A program made the position numbers and the translations under genes. 64,000 bases of DNA from Trichopria drosophilae. Taxonomy: Eukaryota > Arthropoda > Insecta > Hymenoptera > Diapriidae. Shown here one piece after another: positions 61,085 through 64,000 of this stretch. Where the stretch lies: positions 12,939,501 through 13,003,500 of the forward strand of contig CM059582.1 in the NCBI GenBank assembly GCA_030407085.1. The letters run 5' to 3'. The notes under the pieces are model-generated. The model had not been told where the DNA came from. It did not search any database and saw only the letters and a list, made by a program, of their open reading frames with translations. Position 1 is the first letter of the stretch. The number at the start of each line of letters is the position of its first letter.

Positions 61085-61745
61085 AAGTAATACTAAATAT
61101 CCAAAATTCAATGTGGTGGATCCAATATTACTAACGAAAATTTTTAATTCTTTTCAATTTGTATAATTTCAATATTAATACCTGTAAGTTTTTACGATCG
61201 TTGTTCAGAAATCTGAGCCGCATTTTACGAATTCTACGGGCAAATTCTTTCTAATTATAACAATATTTAAAAAAAGTGTAGTCAGGGCTTGTTCAAATGG
61301 CTGATTACGAATCTGTTATGGAATGTAGGAGATTCAAAATGGTGAATCCAATATGGCATATGAATATTTTCAAAATAAATCAATTTCTGTACAAAACATG
61401 CTGCTATTTTTTTTTGTTACATCGGTGGTGAAATTAACATTTAATACAATTCAAATGATGATTTTTAAAGCTTTTGTGGATCTTGTGATACAAAGCTTGT
61501 GAAATATAGTCTAAATTACATGAAATATCGTCCGACCGAGCATTAAAATCTCTAGACTTAGGTATGCCAATGTGGTAAAAGTTATCAATTGTCAACGTTT
61601 TTAGGCAATATATAAAAATTTTGCAATAGATTCTTGATCATCGACCCCAAAAAGCTGTGTATAGAAATGTTTGTAAGAATGATAATATCTCTGAGCCATA
61701 TTTAACCCGTCATTTTGAATTTTGGAAAATTGGCGTCAGATGAGT
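61085..61745 (+). repeat. Second cluster of degenerate satellite-like units
   Basis: Same orientation and phrases as the 31-kb cluster: CCAAAATTCAATGTGGTGG (about 61100) continuing into ATCCAATATTAC; TGATTACGAATCTG (about 61302), then GATTCAAAATGGTGAATCCA and ATATGGCATATG (to about 61362); GATCATCGACCCCAAAAAGC (about 61636). Units are spaced about 230-330 bp apart, with erosion between them. A phrase CATCGACCCCAAAAA also appears near 1229. Confidence 0.5.
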
Positions 61746-62340
61746 GATACCTTACATATAATAACAAATATATTTTGCGAAAAGTTCAGCATTTAAAACC
61801 GTAATACGTCTAAAATTCGAAAATGCAATAAAACTATCAAATTTTTATAATAGGGAAATACTCATTTTCTTAATTAGACTGTACTATTTACGACATTACT
61901 GTTTAACTAGACTAACTTAATTATTATATATAATAACTTTAGCAATTATATTTTGATGATCATATACAAATTTTTGGTCTTAAATAAAAAAACTGAAAAT
62001 GATTTAGTTTTTTAATGTCTAAATAAACTAAGAAAATCCAAGAAAAATCGAAAATTCTAATTTCTTTCTGATTTGAATGTTTTATTATTTACATTGACCT
62101 GCGCTGCATTTATTAATATTAAAATGTGTTATTTTGTAGTAAACCAACTTTGACATGCGGTAAAAATGATTTAAAAATACTTTTTTAAGGTTTTTTCATA
62201 CTTCAATTAGAAAATAATCTTACTTTGAAGAGAATTTCCTTTCGCTCATTCGATTGATCCCATAGTTTTTCTCTGTCACGATAATATTGAAGAAGTGCAA
62301 TAGTATTTTTCGTCCCTAAGGCGCAAAATGACATTTCGCG
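61746..62340. other. AT-rich non-coding DNA, no gene seen
   Basis: No feature recognised apart from the start of the CpG-rich repeat DNA at about 62240 leading into the hairpin element listed next. Confidence 0.55.
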
Positions 62341-62354
62341 CTCGATATACGAAC

Positions 62355-62497
62355 ATTTTTGTCGCAGTAGGGTGCAAAGTGCGATTAGCGCTCTGTCACG
62401 CGGCATTCATCCGTATGGTTAAAACGGAGGCGCAAAATGCGATTTTGCGCCCTAGCCAGCGCCAAATCGGACTTTGAAGCCTACTGCGACAAAAAAT
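62355..62497. repeat. About 143-bp hairpin element with 40-bp inverted arms
   Basis: The left arm reads ATTTTTGTCGCAGTAGGGTG (62355) then CAAAGTGCGATTAGCGCTC. The complement of the right arm (to 62497) reads ATTTTTTGTCGCAGTAGGCT then TCAAAGTCCGATTTGGCGCT. The arms match at roughly four of five positions. The loop contains its own smaller palindrome, GCGCAAAATGCGATTTTGCGC (about 62432-62452). It is CpG-rich against an AT-rich background. Related phrases occur just upstream (GGCGCAAAATGACATTTCGCGC, about 62321) and near 24.1 and 32.6 kb. Confidence 0.6.
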
Positions 62498-63060
62498 AGT
62501 GTATCTAAAAATTCTTTATATCCGCATGTGTCACTTTGGGAATATATTCTTCGAAAGTTATTCTATTGGTTTCTACAATAAAAAATACATCAATTTGGGT
62601 CACCCCCTTAAGCCGCTCTGTTGGATTACTTTGTTATATTATAGTTAGCACTATTTTGTTAATTGTTTCAATTAGGGTTAGTTAACATCTTATTCAAAAT
62701 ATTGAATTTAGGTTCGGAATAAGGTAGTTCTGGAAAGTTGTGTTAGATTCAAAGTATGACTACTTTAGTAACTGACAAATACCTTGACGTTATTTTTAGA
62801 GAACATTTCATAATTTTGTATTTAATATAAATTTGTGTCATGATTTTATGGGTATTTTCAACGTTACATTTACGTAATATTGAGCTGGATCTGAAAGCCT
62901 ATTTGACAAACAATTTTGAAATTTTTAGGTCGAAAATTATTATATTTTCTGTTATAGTGGGAGTTTGTATTTGTGGTACTTAGTCAATATGACGAATATT
63001 ACTACTTGAAGCAAGTTTATAAAATTTAATAGTAAATTAAATTGGACAAAAAAGTAAAAC
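62498..63060. other. AT-rich non-coding DNA, no gene seen
   Basis: No open frame, RNA gene or repeat recognised. Confidence 0.55.
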
Positions 63061-63079
63061 GATTGCAATAAATAATTGG

Positions 63080-63376
63080 ATGGACCATGAGTTATTACAC
63101 TATCTGGAGATGAAATTGGTTGTCGGTAGGTTTCGAAAGGTTGATTTATTTTTCGTTGAAGGGATCCCTTTTGTTTGGAAAAATGGTAGTGGCAGCATCG
63201 TCCAATCGACTATTGCTTTTGGAATCGTAGTTTCACGTTTTAAACAATCGGACGCCCGATTGCATTGTGGAGTACTAGGTAAGTCTGTTTCTGGCATTGC
63301 GTTAGCAGGAGTGTACTTCGAAGCTTTCATTCACGGTACTTGGTCCGATATGAAGGCAAATCGAAATTGCTTCTAA
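63080..63376 (+). other. Unexplained 98-codon frame in a GC-raised patch, open on both strands
   Basis: The plus frame from about 63080 to 63376 is open for 98 codons and the minus strand is open from 63330 to 63100 (76 codons). The patch has higher GC than its flanks. The plus translation contains a hydrophobic stretch (SIVQSTIAFGIVV) and phrases such as FFVEGIPFVWKNGSG. The minus translation contains AIVDWTMLPLPFFQTKG. I recognise no family on either strand. CTAGGTAAGTC on the plus strand (about 63277-63287) matches a 5' splice-site consensus (GGTAAGT), so an exon boundary inside is possible. It could be an exon fragment, a relic of a transferred gene or an element, or chance in GC-richer DNA. 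Confidence 0.25.
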
Positions 63377-64000
63377 CGCTAGTCGGTACTTAAATAAAGA
63401 CAGTTTGGAAGTACAATTTGGTCGGAAGTGGATCGATGCATTTCTCATATTCAGCCATTTTAATCTGAATTCTTGTTGCCTGTTTATAAATATTTAATAT
63501 AAAACAGAGATTTATTCATTTTATGTAAATAGAGTAAATAATTGATTGAATATGAATAATAAAACTAATAAGTCAAGAAAACTCTTCTGACTAGCTGTAC
63601 AGTACAACTAAATGGAGTCTTCAGACCCTTGTCAAGACTTCCAAATAACCACTTTTATCCCTGTCTGCACGACGTCCAGAACATCGAACGTCTTGAGGAC
63701 GAAACACAAATAATATTTCAAATGGTCAGTGTAAGATGGAACAATGTGATTTTAAAAATTTCTAAAAATGAAGTTGGTATCGTGGTTTTAATTATTATAC
63801 AAATAATCTACGTAATTATCATTTATTCTCAGAGTTACAGTTTCATGATCAGTTTGATGATCAGTTTGTGGACAGTTTTTTTGTCTGTCTATTAAAAACA
63901 TTTGGTAGTACTTTTCAAAAGTAGTATTTATCTGGTAATATTATTCTTCGTTATAATTTTATTCAATTCTTAGACAGTAAAAGAAATTTTGAAGACATTG
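63377..64000. other. Terminal stretch, no gene seen
   Basis: An 88-codon plus frame (63629-63895) ends in a hydrophobic Ile/Val-rich segment (about residues 50-85) that could be drawn as a membrane helix. No motif is recognisable and the start context is not distinctive. It includes a small direct repeat, TTTCATGATCAGTTTGATGATCAGTTTG (63840-63867). Left uncalled. Confidence 0.4.

Noticed and set aside
1..64000. CRISPR arrays, bacterial operons or integrated bacterial DNA
   Set aside because: No regularly spaced direct repeats, no ribosome-binding-site/ORF chains and no bacterial-style gene density anywhere in the window.

Overview
The window looks like nuclear DNA from an arthropod, most likely an insect. 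It is strongly AT-rich, CpG is not visibly depleted, and it is full of microsatellites, foldback elements and short TTAA-flanked elements. It contains a DIRS-type tyrosine-recombinase retroelement and a Jockey-type LINE fragment. I found no intact host protein-coding gene, no rRNA and no convincing tRNA in 64 kb. Almost all open frames are under about 100 codons and look random, so this is a gene desert or the inside of a very long intron. I cannot name the species.

Layout. 1-5 kb: AT-rich DNA, then a CpG-rich block (about 3.1-4.8 kb) without a recognisable protein. 6.3-7.7 kb: a diverged direct repeat, an (AG)n tract and a purine-rich tract with a 16-G run. 8.6-9.7 kb: two CpG-rich patches, one with a perfect CRE/ATF site. 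11.4-12.7 kb: reverse-oriented pieces of a degenerate satellite-like repeat and a 160-bp TTAA-flanked MITE. 17.6-18.9 kb: a 1.3-kb near-complete palindrome. 19.8-21.2 kb: a 0.4-kb foldback element and a small related hairpin. 22.1-22.8 kb: CpG-rich. 28.3-32.6 kb: a cluster of repeats, namely a TIR element, a TTAA-flanked element and degenerate copies of a satellite-like motif. 34.9-35.9 kb: a dead, internally deleted, 5'-truncated Jockey-like LINE on the minus strand. 38.05-42.74 kb: a full-length DIRS-like element on the minus strand. 42.7-64 kb: AT-rich DNA with more MITE-like inverted repeats (56.9, 60.2, 62.4 kb), a second satellite-like cluster (61.1-61.7 kb) and one unexplained open frame near 63.1 kb.

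The centrepiece is the DIRS-like element. Read on the minus strand it has a left inverted terminal repeat, a gag-like region, reverse transcriptase plus RNase H plus a Dam-methyltransferase-like domain, a tyrosine recombinase, an internal complementary region (ICR) and a right inverted terminal repeat with an extra outer extension. The ICR holds the complements of both outer ends fused at a shared ATTAT. This is what the DIRS-1 replication model (rolling-circle-like priming, circular DNA, then recombinase-mediated insertion) requires. Both element ends carry the same ATAAT, consistent with insertion by crossover at a short core instead of integrase-type target duplication. The structural ends are nearly perfect. 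The coding regions are lightly damaged: gag has one stop and two frameshifts, RT-RH-MT has one stop, and YR has one frameshift. The copy is therefore fairly young but cannot move unaided. All motifs were read by eye and no database search was possible.
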